Shown here one piece after another: positions 54,481 to 63,862 of a DNA stretch of 64,000 nt. The position numbers were made by a program, and so were the translations under genes. The number at the start of each line of letters is the position of its first letter. Position 1 is the first letter of the stretch. Source of the stretch: Lucinisca nassula (taxonomy: Eukaryota; Mollusca; Bivalvia; Lucinida; Lucinidae); the NCBI GenBank assembly GCA_963580285.1, contig OY757023.1, positions 93,397,108 through 93,461,107 of the forward strand, given 5' to 3'. Under the pieces are notes generated by a model that saw only the letters and a program-made list of their open reading frames with translations, was not told the origin of the DNA and ran no database searches.

Positions 54481-55130
54481 CAGCAATCCTTTACGCATGC
54501 ATTCACCATGTGTTGTATAAGAAACGTTTTCATATGGCAGTCGACCGCCCACAAAATACATTAACAAAATGAATGCATTGTTTCTCAAATTTTAACATGA
54601 CAGAGCACTAGCACGCGTATGGTGTCATCAATAAATATGAAAAAGTGAAATAAAATAAAAAATAAAAAAATACAAAGAGGATTGTTCATTTGCACAAGAG
54701 GCCTAGGTATTTCTTGAATTGCAGTACAGATGTATTGGTTCTGTTGAAGCTGGCAACAGACAAAATGACAAATATTCGGCAGAATATTTAATGATGACAG
54801 ATCGATCGGTGCATCATTGCAACATTGTCAAATTAACATATGTAAAAGTGATAAATTAATGTTAATGATTAAACCTGTGGACTGATCTGATAAACGTTAA
54901 ATTATAGCAGCGATCAACAGTAGGAATCTCATGTGACAGTAAATAACCACCCTCATAATTCACGTGATGTAGTACTGACGCCCTCTGGAACAAACTTGCT
55001 ACTGTCAGCTGAAAGGGTCCCATGTTGATTCACCAAATTATCCTCGTTTGAAATCGACAACAACTTATGGTGTGCACGAAGGTTCTTTCTTACCTTTTGA
55101 AGTGGCATTTTTCAGATGAAATGTTTCGAT
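54481..55130. other. No gene recognised
   Basis: AT-rich, with no recognisable element or domain. Confidence 0.4.
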
Positions 55131-55134
55131 ATTC

Positions 55135-55295
55135 TTATTGTTAGGCCAAACATAGATTGTGGTTGCTCGTTAGAAACTATTATGAGCAGACACAAACTAT
55201 AGTATAGAGCAGAAATAAAGAAAATATTGTATACCCCTGTAATCCCCAATTTTCTGTATATGAAGTTGGCTTTATGGGGATGGTCATTACTCGGG
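55135..55295. mobile_element. Foldback MITE fragment, CGTTAGAACCGCC family
   Basis: 'catagattgtggttgctcgt', 'gagcagaaataaagaaaata' and 'cccctgtaatccccaatttt' keep the family order; the centre is deleted. Confidence 0.65.
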
Positions 55296-55353
55296 CTTAT
55301 TTACCCAACAAAGAACTTCACTATCTTTCCTGCGCTTCAAGACAACCTGAATA

Positions 55354-56670
55354 CGAGGACTGTTCAAATATGAATGCAACTAAGCACATAAAAATGATTC
55401 CGTGATAGATTTCGATGAAAAATTTATTTTGTCCCCTCAAAGTATTCCCCTTTAACAGATATACAAATTTTCAGTCTTCTGATCCAATCATTGAATCCAT
55501 TTTGGTGGTCTTTTCGAGGTATACTATGAAGGCACTGGAATATTGCAGAACCGAGGTGTTTGCGCTGTACAAATTTTCGACCAGAAAGGTATTTTTTTCA
55601 GCCCCGGGAACAAAAAAGTCACAAGGGGCAAGGTCAGGGGAATACTGGGGGTGAGGGAGTTCAACAACCTTTTCCTGCTTCAGATAGTCTTGCACAATGA
55701 ACGCCGTGTGCGATGACGCATTGTCATGTAGCAATCTGACATTGGCCAAACCAGTTGCGGGTCTTCGTTCTTTGAAATATTTCTTCAAGTTTCGAAGAAC
55801 TTTATTCTTGTAAAACTTCGCATTTACAGATTTGCCTGAACCTGAATAGCAGGGCCCTGATTTGAAAAGAATATGGCATACATTACCTTCTTGACGCTCA
55901 TGGTCCGCTTTGCAATGCATGGTCTTCTGCAATACTTTGTTGTCCATATTTTCTACTGAATCTTTCGTTTTGGCTAAAAAAGTGAACCCATGTCTCGTCA
56001 CCTGTGACGACATTAGCGAAAGACCGTGCATTGTAATTTGGAAACTTTTAAAGCAACTTCTTGGCGCACTGAACATGTGTCTTTTTCTGATCATCTGTCA
56101 ACAGATGGGGAATCCATCTAGCACAGATCTTTCTCATTTTCAAATCCCGTTTCAGAATTGTATGAGCTGCTCCTAATGAGATGCCAACCATACTAGCTAT
56201 TTGCCTAGTGGTGTATCGTGCATCGGTAGCAACTATTTCTTTCACTCTAGCAACCATCTTGGCAGATGTTGCTCTTTTCGGCCGACGATCATGTGGTGCA
56301 TCTTCTGTTGAGCCTAGCCCACAGCTGAATTTCTTACACCAACGAAAAACTGTCGGAAAAGACATTTCATGATGCCCATAAACCGAACATATATCATCAA
56401 AAATGTCTACCAAGAATACAACGATTCTTAATATAGGACCGTATTTCAACGGCGTACTCTGACCTTCTTCCAACCATGTTTTGTATTAGTACACAAGAGT
56501 AGACAGTGTTTATCGAACGATATACATGGCTAAAGTGGACATATTTTAACTGGTTTGGTATCAATGTATAGGTAAAATGTTTTTCTACGCTGTGATATTT
56601 ATTTCCAGGTGATTTTCGCATTAGTGCATGAGAAAACGTTCTACTTGCATTCATATTTGAACAGTCCTCG
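55354..56670 (-). mobile_element. Complete mariner element (1317 bp)
   Basis: Perfect 26-bp terminal inverted repeats beginning cgaggactgttcaaatatga at the left and their reverse complement at the right end. TA target duplications at 55352-55353 and 56671-56672. The length is normal for a mariner. The transposase runs on the minus strand. Confidence 0.95.
55471..56477 (-). pseudogene. Mariner transposase, frameshifted
   Basis: A mariner-family DDD transposase in three reading frames. It begins at MVGRRSEYAVEIRSYIK (ATG at 56477). The frame is lost at an extra base in the A5 run at 56399-56403, just before DDICSVYG. The second block holds the helix-turn-helix region, with FPTVFRWCKKF, DDRRPKRAT-like spacing, RQIASMVGIS and RWIPHLLTDDQK. 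A second shift separates this from the catalytic half: the first catalytic Asp (GDETWVHF, near 55995) is in another frame from the block with LLHDNASSHTA and YSPDLAPCDFF. The last two Asp residues are separated by 34 residues, the D34D spacing diagnostic of mariner. All catalytic residues are still visible, so decay is recent, but no intact protein can be made. Confidence 0.9.
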
Positions 56671-56694
56671 TAAAATGCGTCTTAAAGCAGAGTT

Positions 56695-56850
56695 TCTTAA
56701 ACAAAGTGTTGGTCCTTTTGGCTTGCCTATTTTGGTGTTCCCATTAGGATCTAATCATGTTTGTGTTTCGTTCACTGTGGTGTCTCTGATTGGAGTTGTG
56801 GGTTGATTGCATCGATTCCTGGTCACTGCCTTCACTTTTATTTTCTTTTT
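56695..56850 (+). mobile_element. Penelope-like 3'-UTR terminal fragment
   Basis: 'ggtccttttggcttgcctat' to 'ctgccttcacttttatttt'. Confidence 0.7.
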
Positions 56851-56854
56851 GCTT

Positions 56855-57265
56855 ACATTAACGTCAAAATCAGTAATAATTCATATCCCTATTCTAATGC
56901 ACATATTCATTACATCCCCGCTTTAAAAAAGAAATCTCGAAAGATCAATGAGCCTGAATATTTAAATTTGGAATGCAGTAATTGTTTGAAAGAAAATCTG
57001 ATTTCTGTCTGTCAGATGTCTAGATCTCCAGATAGAAATGTGCTTATTTGAATTACCCTTAGATACAGAAACAATTAGACTCCTAAATTTGCTTGAAATC
57101 GAAACGCACTTTATGGGTTGCTTAATTGTTTTTATAATAGTACAAATTGTGTGTCCTTGGCTATATGATTGCTTTTTTATTATTTTATTCCATTATTCTT
57201 TCTCTCCTTAGCAGTTTCTTTATCCAATAAAAATATCGTCTAAGATTTCACAGCAACGTATCAAA
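56855..57265. other. No gene recognised
   Basis: AT-rich lead-in to a minisatellite, with no domain or repeat. Confidence 0.4.
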
Positions 57266-57267
57266 CT

Positions 57268-57520
57268 CGGGTTACTACGTGATTATGAATACTTTTATCG
57301 AATAAGAGACCAAGGACGGTTTACTGCGTGATTATGAATACTTTTATTGAATAAGAGACCAAGGACGGTTTACTACGTGATTATGAATACTTTTATCTAA
57401 TAAGAGACCAAGGAGGGTTAACTGCGTGATTATGAATACTTTTGTCGAATAAGAGACCAATAACGGTTTACTACGTGATTATGAATACTTTTATCGAATA
57501 AGAGACCAAGGGCTTATTCG
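57268..57520 (+). repeat. Minisatellite, 50-bp unit, 5 copies
   Basis: 'tactNcgtgattatgaatac' recurs every 50 bp from 57272, followed by 'gaataagagaccaaggacgg'. Confidence 0.9.
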
Positions 57521-57727
57521 GCTTATTTGTTAGTCCCTTTCGTTCCATCTTGTCTAATGTTAACTTTTTCGTCAAACTTTTCTCAGAAACTGAGAAAGCT
57601 GGATGCCTCAAACTGGTAAACTATGCAAAAGTGTTGACTTGCTTTGTGTACGGGGCAAGAGGCTTTCTCGGCATATTTCTCCATCAGTTGTACCAGTCTT
57701 CTTTCTATGCTAAATTTTCATCACGAA

Positions 57728-57938
57728 AACACGCCTTTAATAATTTTGACCCCCTGGAACCCCACTTTTATACAGTAAAACTGGGGTTTGCAGGGGGAAA
57801 CCTTATTTTATCTAGGCGGTTCTAAAGAGTACCCAGAATCTATATTTTGAGCAGAATTTTCATCTTAAAATTTCCATTTTTTCGGCGATAAAGATTACAA
57901 TGTATTTGTATAGGCGTGGTTTCGTAATTTCGTCTTCG
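57728..57938. mobile_element. Foldback MITE, CGTTAGAACCGCC family, left centre arm deleted
   Basis: 'tcacgaaaacacgcctttaa', 'cccctggaaccccactttta'/'actggggtttgcaggggg', 'taggcggttctaaagagtac', 'tcggcgataaag' and 'ataggcgtggtttcgtaat'. Confidence 0.8.
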
Positions 57939-57955
57939 ATTTCACAGGAACTATA

Positions 57956-58766
57956 CTCACCGGAAATAGAAACTATACACGCATTTTTAATTTGTCACTG
58001 GCAAAACATTTAGTGAAATTTGAATTCCAATTATATAAAGTATCATCAGTGGCATGTCTGCTCTATCGAATAAAATGTTTAATGATAGCTACGATTTAAC
58101 GGGTAAAGCCACAGGTTCAAAGCAAGGGTCCAAATCTTGCTGTTCAAGTTTCCATTGAGTCAAACATTTTGTGCCGCGAATGTGATTCCCATTTTTACCA
58201 GCTATTACTCATCATCTAACGCTGGGACTATTGTTTACAAAATCAAATTTAAACAATGGTTGAAAAGTTATCGACCTTTAAATATTGGACCAAACCATCG
58301 GAAGTGAGCGAAAAGTATGGCATTTCTGATTGCGTTTTTGTTTTAATCAATATTTAAGACACATCTGAAGATGCTAGAACGAGTGAATGCATTTTTAGGT
58401 CGATTTTTGGCTTGCAAGATTTTTTTAATATTGCGCTGAAAAAAGCAGTTCTTGAGATTTCAATAATTTGTTTGTTTCTCGATAATGTTTAGATTTAGTG
58501 TTATTTTTTAGTCATTGCTTTTAATTTATTACCTATACGGAAAAATGTTGAAGTCAAAATTCGATTACAAACAGATTTTTTGAAAAATGCACGTTTTTAT
58601 ATTTTCGCAGAAAACTTTTATTTTAGAACTCCAGATTTTCTTTAAATTGTTACAGGATTCATGTCTAGAAAAAATCAAATTCTTAATCTGTACATTTTAA
58701 CTGAATTATCCGCTTGTTTTGTCAGGCGAGACAATTTAAAAGTGTATAGTTTCTATTTCCGGTCAT
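57956..58766. mobile_element. 811-bp element with accggaaatagaaactatac TIRs
   Basis: 'accggaaatagaaactatac' at 57959 is matched exactly by its reverse complement ending at 58763, and the match continues imperfectly to about 38 bp. TA lies at 57954-57955 and 58767-58768, consistent with a Tc1/mariner-type duplication, though the exact ends are uncertain by a few bases. No transposase frame. Confidence 0.7.
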
Positions 58767-58769
58767 TAT

Positions 58770-59220
58770 ATAAAACTTTGAACAGTGTGCAATGATGACA
58801 GGTTTTATCGTGTAAGAAATAACGGGTTTTCTCGACTGATTTGTTTATCTGTTTGTTCAATCCCCTTTCTATCCAAACTGGTCAATGTACAAAATTTCGT
58901 CAATGATAAGTTATAAAAGCCGGAAGCTTCAGAGTTGGACAACTGTGAAATGGTGATGTCATGTAGGAGGCATTGGGCTTTCTCAGCGTATTAGTTCTGC
59001 AATCTGCAATTTGTTTTTCTCAGTAATGGCCCCAAACCTATATTAACGGGAAGCCTCCAACGTAGTATACAGTGCACATCATCATTGCACTGAATACCAC
59101 GTAAGAGGCAATAGCCTGCCTTTGCTTATCGTTGTTCTTTCTCCTTATATTGTCCTGGTTTGAATATTTGGTCAAATATTTCTCAAGTAGTTTTAGATTT
59201 TACGTCTTTTACTAGGTATA
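58770..59220. other. No gene recognised
   Basis: Unique-looking AT-rich sequence, with no frame or repeat of note. Confidence 0.4.
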
Positions 59221-59225
59221 CCTTG

Positions 59226-59287
59226 CGACGACGACGATGATGATAATGATGACGCTGCTGCTGCTGCTGATGATGATGATGATGGCA
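59226..59287 (+). repeat. Trinucleotide microsatellite (gac/gat/gct)
   Basis: Successive gacgac, gatgat, gctgct and gatgat runs. Confidence 0.9.
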
Positions 59288-59294
59288 GTAAAAT

Positions 59295-59335
59295 GCCATT
59301 GACCGTTGCAAGGCGATGCTTCTGTTGTTGTTTAT
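59295..59335 (+). mobile_element. Penelope-like 3'-UTR scrap
   Basis: 'cattgaccgttgcaaggcga' resembles the 'gaccgttccaaggcggttc' landmark. Confidence 0.4.
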
Positions 59336-59344
59336 TTCTTTACA

Positions 59345-59720
59345 TAGAGTATCTTACATGGGTTCTCATGTATTATTGAATTTATAAGACGAGTTGAGGA
59401 AAATGGGTAAAATGCGAGACTTGCCGAGCATTTTATTCGTTTTCCTCAACGAGTTTAATAAATTCAAATAATAAACGAGTTGAGGCAAAGGGGTAAAATG
59501 CGATGCTTGCCGAGCGTTTTACTCCTTTTCCTCAACGAGTTTAATAAATTTTATTAATAAACGAGTTGAGGAAAAAGGATAAAATGCGATGCTTGCCGAG
59601 CATTTTATTCCTTTTCCTCAACGAGTTTAATAAATCCAATTATTAAACGAGTTGAGGAAAAAGTGTAAAATGCGAGGCTTGCCGAGTATTTTATTCCTTT
59701 TCCTCAAAGAGTTCAATTAT
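59345..59720. repeat. Four tandem hairpins from palindromic element P
   Basis: An ~85-bp unit repeats four times (about 59385, 59472, 59556 and 59642). Each is a hairpin: acgagttgaggaaaa...taaaatgcga paired with gcattttat..cctttt..cctcaacgagt. In the copies of element P elsewhere only one such hairpin is present. Confidence 0.85.
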
Positions 59721-59724
59721 TTGA

Positions 59725-59880
59725 ATAATGCCTCGATGAGGCGGTTCTAACGAGTGCCCACAATCTATATTATGAGCAGAAATAAGAAAAATATCACAAT
59801 TTTTATCATAAAATTTTCATTTTTTTTTCGGCGACAAAGGTGGCAATGTGTTTGTATAGGCGTGTTTGCATACTGCAAAA
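59725..59880. mobile_element. Foldback MITE, CGTTAGAACCGCC family, right half
   Basis: 'gcctcgatgaggcggttcta', 'cgagtgcccacaatctatat', 'tcggcgacaaaggtggcaat' and 'tataggcgtgtttgcata'. Confidence 0.8.
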
Positions 59881-60046
59881 AAAAAAATAAAAATAAATAA
59901 AAATAAGCGTCAGGTTTGAGTTATTGAATGAATGCACAATGCCACAATGATTTGTCATTCTGATGCAAAGGGTATAGGAAATTTGCATTGGTTTCTGCCC
60001 AGGCTTGGATTTTGATGATTTATGAACAATAAATGCATTTATCCTT

Positions 60047-60117
60047 ATTAGCGAGCTCGCTCCGCATGGGGCGAAGCCCCATGCGGCGCAGGCCGAAGGC
60101 CTGCGAGAGCAAGCTCA
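60047..60117. repeat. GC-rich double hairpin enclosed by an outer stem
   Basis: Two consecutive perfect stems with GAA loops: gcatggggc-gaa-gccccatgc and gcaggcc-gaa-ggcctgc. They are enclosed by 'gagctcgctc' and 'gagagcaagctc', which can pair imperfectly, giving a possible three-way junction. The surrounding DNA is strongly AT-rich and no second copy was seen in the window. Confidence 0.8.
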
Positions 60118-60478
60118 ATGGTAACGTATACGAATATAATCTATTCTGTTCTATTCTGTTGTTGCATAGTGTTGAACGAATTTTTTTTGTGCCGGAAGTA
60201 CGATTTTTGGTTTGGTATTCAAGTTTCGTGCGCGTTTGGCAAAAAAAAAAATGGCGGACTTCGTCTCGAATCTAAACATCCACAGGTATGTTGGACTTGT
60301 AGGCTTTACTCAACTTCACAAGCTCATATTTTCACACATTTTCGTTTTTTTTCTAACATTTGGTACGCTTTACTCTGAATTAAAGGGATTCTGTGTGCTT
60401 TTATTCACAGTGAAACGGTCATGAAACCAATAGTCGCAGGCATTACACTCAATCAGGTAGACCACAAATCAAGTATTA

Positions 60479-61057
60479 CAGTCGAGTCCGGTAACTTTGC
60501 GCGGCCGTTTATTTTGCGCACCCTGCATTCACAGTTTCACTAACTGTATCCCTAATTATTAGTTTCACTATTGTCAGTGCATCGGCATTAAGTTTAACTT
60601 AACCCCGAAAAAGTTGGGGCTGCACGTGCAGATGAGCTAGTTTCGCGGAATTTTTCAATTTTCTCAAAATACGAAAAATCCAAAATTTTAAAAGTCAAAA
60701 CTGAGTTTAAAACTAGCCAAAGGTGCTGTTGTCTTGTATCTAAACTTACTGCTTCTGACAATATTGCAGAAGAACTAATCAGCAACTTATCTGAGTCAAC
60801 CCTCGTGTTCAAAGTGTTCAAAAGACATATCGTGCGCAATGTTGGGCGACAGCATTGGTAGTTCAATTTCAAGGGGGTATCCCTTTTCATAGTATTCTTT
60901 GCCCTGTATATTAATAACTTCAGAGGCCAATTTTCATTGCAGCTGGTCGATAGGGAAATGTTGCAATGTTGCTGATTGAGAAATTTGAGTGGTGGCTTGA
61001 ACAAAGGCACACGTAGCTGTCAAAACTTTATGTGCGCAATGTTACCGGACTGCACCG
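60479..61057. mobile_element. 579-bp TA-flanked MITE (agtccggtaac ends)
   Basis: Left end cagtcgagtccggtaacttt, right end reversed cggtgcagtccggtaacatt, followed inward by 'gcgc' on both sides. TA at 60477-60478 and 61058-61059. The TIR form recalls pogo/Tc1-type ends. A 138-codon minus-strand frame inside (60594-61010) shows no recognisable domain. Confidence 0.8.
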
Positions 61058-61368
61058 TATTACTATTAAACCAGTCGATCACTTCCAAATTTGGAAGTCA
61101 ATATAAACAAACTGTGTCGTCTGTTTCTGTCGAGCAAAGCAACTGCTGAACTGAGCGAACCAAATCTGCTTTTCTGGTTATTCACAAACTAGCAGGTATT
61201 ACACACACAATAAAAAAAAGAAATATGTCACCGTTACATCATGTTTCGTATTCACCATAGCAACATTGTCAGTAATCGCGGCATACTTCATTCAAAGCAT
61301 TTATTTTCAATAGCAACAACAACATTTTCTAGGTAATACTTTCATATGAATAATGTGTATCTCTGTGT

Positions 61369-61547
61369 ATTCACCTTATTTGCATTATCTGCTGGTTCCT
61401 AGTCTGAAGGTTATCAGTGTTGGAAAAACAGGTAACCAGACCCCCCCTGACCTTAAAAGGTCAGGGGGGTCTGGTTACCTATTTTTCCAATATTGACAAT
61501 GTGCAAGCTGGGAGCCAGCAAATAATGCAAATATGGTGAATTGCTCA
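61369..61547. mobile_element. Foldback MITE, TTCACCTTATTTGCAT family
   Basis: Ends 'ttcaccttatttgcatta' and 'taatgcaaatatggtgaa', with the central hairpin 'aaccagaccccccctgacct'/'aggtcaggggggtctggtta'. It is nearly identical to the copies in the large inverted repeat. Confidence 0.85.
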
Positions 61548-61687
61548 ATATGCCATCAACATTTCAACTTGCTGTTGTTGTTTATCATTCTTTGTCCTCA
61601 TGACTAAGTCGCTGTCTCTAGGTGCATTCACTGTTGTTGTTTTAACTTGTATTCAGCACCATTAAGTGACCATTTGGTAGGTTAGAT

Positions 61688-61860
61688 TGCTTTGAGGTTT
61701 AGCATCCAAGTCAACTCTGTATAGGTCATTTTTTTACATGTAGCTTCCAATTTCATGGGACTTTCATTCTTACTTTGAGGTCTAGCGTCTCCGTCAAATC
61801 TGTATAGGTTATTTTTGAGATGTCGCTTCGAATTTGATGGGACTTTAATTCACATTAAAG
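61688..61860 (-). mobile_element. Two tandem SINE-like family 3 tail fragments, reversed
   Basis: 'ctttgaggtttagcatccaa' and 'ctttgaggtctagcgtctcc' start two diverged ~85-bp copies of the reversed tail region. Confidence 0.6.
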
Positions 61861-61945
61861 TGTATTCATTGATTTCTTATCGGAGGTCAGCCTCTGTTGA
61901 TGTTGTTTTATGAATAAATAACATCTTGTATACCCGGCTTACATC

Positions 61946-62668
61946 ATGGCGTCCCAACAAGTCCAAGGCCACATTTCTTCTGCTCTGCAGATGATTACAT
62001 TGGGAAACATTGAATGTTTCGTTGAAAATGTGCCTGGTGATGGCAACTGTTTCTTCCATTGTCTGTCAGTGGCAATTAATGGTAATATTTCAATGACACG
62101 AGAATACAGAAGTATAGTTTGTCAAACTATTTTCAACAATTGGCAAAACTGGCATGAGAAAGTTGTTTTGTTTCATGGTCCTTTGATGACAAGATATAAA
62201 TACTGGGGTTCTATGATTAAACTCAATGGTTGGGCATGTAGCTCGGAAATTGAGGCCGCAGCTTTGGTTTTCCAGTGCAGAATCAAAGTTTGGTTTAGGT
62301 GTGGTACAGAATACACAGTAACAATTTTTGGTAATCAAGGCTCACATGTGCAAACCATCAACTTGTTGTTAGAAAACAACCATTTCCAGTTGATACACAA
62401 CATGGAACAGCATTCTAATGTTGACAATAACCTATTGGTACCAGAAAAGGAATTGGAACTATCAAATCAAATCATGCATGTTTCACAGGAAAGTAACTTT
62501 TCAGAACTAAGGCCAAAAAGGAGAAATTTTGGTAAAAACCTGCTCTACTCCCCTCAATCCAAAAGATTCCGACGCAGGACTGACACTAACAAAAGAAATC
62601 CTGACAGCTACAACCTGCAGGTGTACATTACATGTACTCCAGGACGGCCCCCGCCCATCGGGGCTTGA
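61946..62668 (+). CDS. OTU-domain cysteine protease-like protein
   Basis: 240-codon open frame with an OTU (ovarian tumour) deubiquitinase-like fold. Residues 30-41 read PGDGNCFFHCLS, the OTU catalytic box with Asp32 and Cys35. Residues 94-103 (NGWACSSEIE) and the hydrophobic strand that follows match the middle of the domain. NNHFQLI at 144-150 supplies the catalytic His (146). In known members these residues cut ubiquitin-type isopeptide bonds. The region after about residue 155 is polar and low in similarity. The last ~18 codons run into repeat DNA: QVYITCTPG lies in a motif repeated downstream, and RPPPIGA is the head of a SINE-like copy, so the true 3' end is probably lost or spliced elsewhere. 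The ATG is preceded in frame by non-coding AT-rich DNA with no longer start. OTU domains also occur in large transposons, so a transposon origin is possible; no partner domain is visible here. No introns are evident. Confidence 0.65.
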   Translation: MASQQVQGHISSALQMITLGNIECFVENVPGDGNCFFHCLSVAINGNISMTREYRSIVCQTIFNNWQNWHEKVVLFHGPLMTRYKYWGSMIKLNGWACSSEIEAAALVFQCRIKVWFRCGTEYTVTIFGNQGSHVQTINLLLENNHFQLIHNMEQHSNVDNNLLVPEKELELSNQIMHVSQESNFSELRPKRRNFGKNLLYSPQSKRFRRRTDTNKRNPDSYNLQVYITCTPGRPPPIGA

Positions 62669-62785
62669 AGAAATAGCATGATGCATGATGCTTCCACACA
62701 GAGCTGTATCCGACCATGAGAACTGGTTAACCCCTTAGAGGAACTAGGCCTGCCAACGCAAAGCGGTGCAAGTCGGACCCATCCT
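62642..62785 (+). mobile_element. SINE-like family 3, 5' half
   Basis: Head 'cccccgcccatcggggcttg', then 'atgatgcttccacacagagc' and 'gcaaagcggtgcaagtcgga', cut at a (tcta)n tract. Confidence 0.75.
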
Positions 62786-62789
62786 ATCT

Positions 62790-63195
62790 ATCTATCTACT
62801 GATACTGTGTCGGTCACATTTGACCATTACCGCAGGTGTACATTACATACACTCCAGGTTTGCATGATGACAGCCTGCACAGTAATCATATAATTACGGT
62901 AGGGATCTTTAACCTGCACAGGGGATGGTTCTCCTTGCACAGGGGGCCTCTAGTTAACGTCCAGATCTAAAGGACGGTGTACATTTTGACATTCATCCCT
63001 GCAAATGATGCCAATGCCGTGAATGGAGCGGGTTTGGACATCGAAATTTTACCGCCACTATCTATCTATCTATCTTCTAATACTGCGTCGGTCACATTTG
63101 ACCATTACCGCAGGTGTATATTACATACACTCCAGGTTTTGCAGGATGAAAGCCTACACAGTAATCATGTAATTACGGCAGGGATCTTTAACCTG
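62790..63195 (+). repeat. Tandem repeat, ~280-bp unit, with (tcta)n tracts
   Basis: 'cgtcggtcacatttgaccat' at about 62809 and 63088 and 'gcaggtgtaNattacatac' at 62833 and 63112. A third partial start lies at 63548. The shorter phrase also occurs at 62618, inside the OTU frame. Confidence 0.75.
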
Positions 63196-63199
63196 CACA

Positions 63200-63400
63200 G
63201 GGGATGGTTCTCCCTGCACAGGGGGGCCTCCAGTTAACGTCCCGATCCGAAGGACGGTGCACTTTATGACATTCATCCCTGCAAATGATGCCAATGGAGC
63301 GTGTTCGGGCACCGAAAATCTATCGCCGCAGCCGGGGATCGAACCCGGGACCTCTAGCATCAGAGGCAAGTGCACTAACCACTGAGCTACCATACTCTAC
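63200..63400 (-). mobile_element. tRNA-derived SINE, family 4
   Basis: The reversed head (63325-63395) reads like a tRNA: A box 'tggtagctcagtggttagtg', B box 'ggttcgatccc', with a near-complete cloverleaf but a six-base anticodon loop. The body 'cattcatccctgcaaatgat' recurs at 62985, 26330 and 63735. It is a SINE because of the body, and probably not a tRNA gene. Confidence 0.75.
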
Positions 63401-63404
63401 CGTC

Positions 63405-63560
63405 CTTCCATGCTTATAAATTGGGAGGCAGAGCTTGAGATGTCATTTCATCTCAATATCGGGTAAAAGTCCCACAAAATTAGAAGCAAGTTAACATCTC
63501 CAAAATTACCTTTTCAGTGTTGAGGAGGAGGTTAAACCTCAAATCAAACAAATACAGTCC
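63405..63560 (+). mobile_element. SINE-like family 3, 3' part
   Basis: 'gtccttccatgcttataaat', 'gagatgtcatttcatctcaa', 'gggtaaaagtcccacaaaat' and tail 'ggttaaacctcaaatcaaac'. Confidence 0.75.
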
Positions 63561-63664
63561 AGGTTTGCAGAATAAAAGCCTACATAGTAATCATGCAATC
63601 TGCCTGTAACACTCTAGAGAGGGGTTGGCAGAAAATAGAGATAGATATTTTTTTCTTTTACTTG

Positions 63665-63862
63665 CACAGGGATGGTTCTCCCTGTACAGGGGGCCTCCGG
63701 TTAACGTCCTGATCCGAAGGACAGTACACCTTGTGGCATTCATGATGACAGTGTAGCAGTTCAGACACCACAATTTTCTTACCGCTGCATGGAATTGAAC
63801 TGGGGGCCTAGCATAAGCATGATAGGCAAGTGCACTAACCACTGAGCTACCATGCTCCATAG
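63665..63862 (-). mobile_element. tRNA-derived SINE, family 4, second copy
   Basis: Reversed head 'gcaagtgcactaaccactga' and 'gctaccatgct' with an eroded B box (ggaattgaactgg reversed). The body 'gggatggttctccctgtaca' matches 63200-63230. Confidence 0.7.

Noticed and set aside
60594..61010. 138-codon minus-strand frame as a gene
   Set aside because: Contained entirely in a TA-flanked MITE and without recognisable domain; kept only as part of that element.
63325..63395. Possible functional tRNA gene on the minus strand
   Set aside because: A and B boxes are good, but the anticodon loop is six bases and the same head plus body recurs at 26.3 and 63.7 kb, so it is a SINE.
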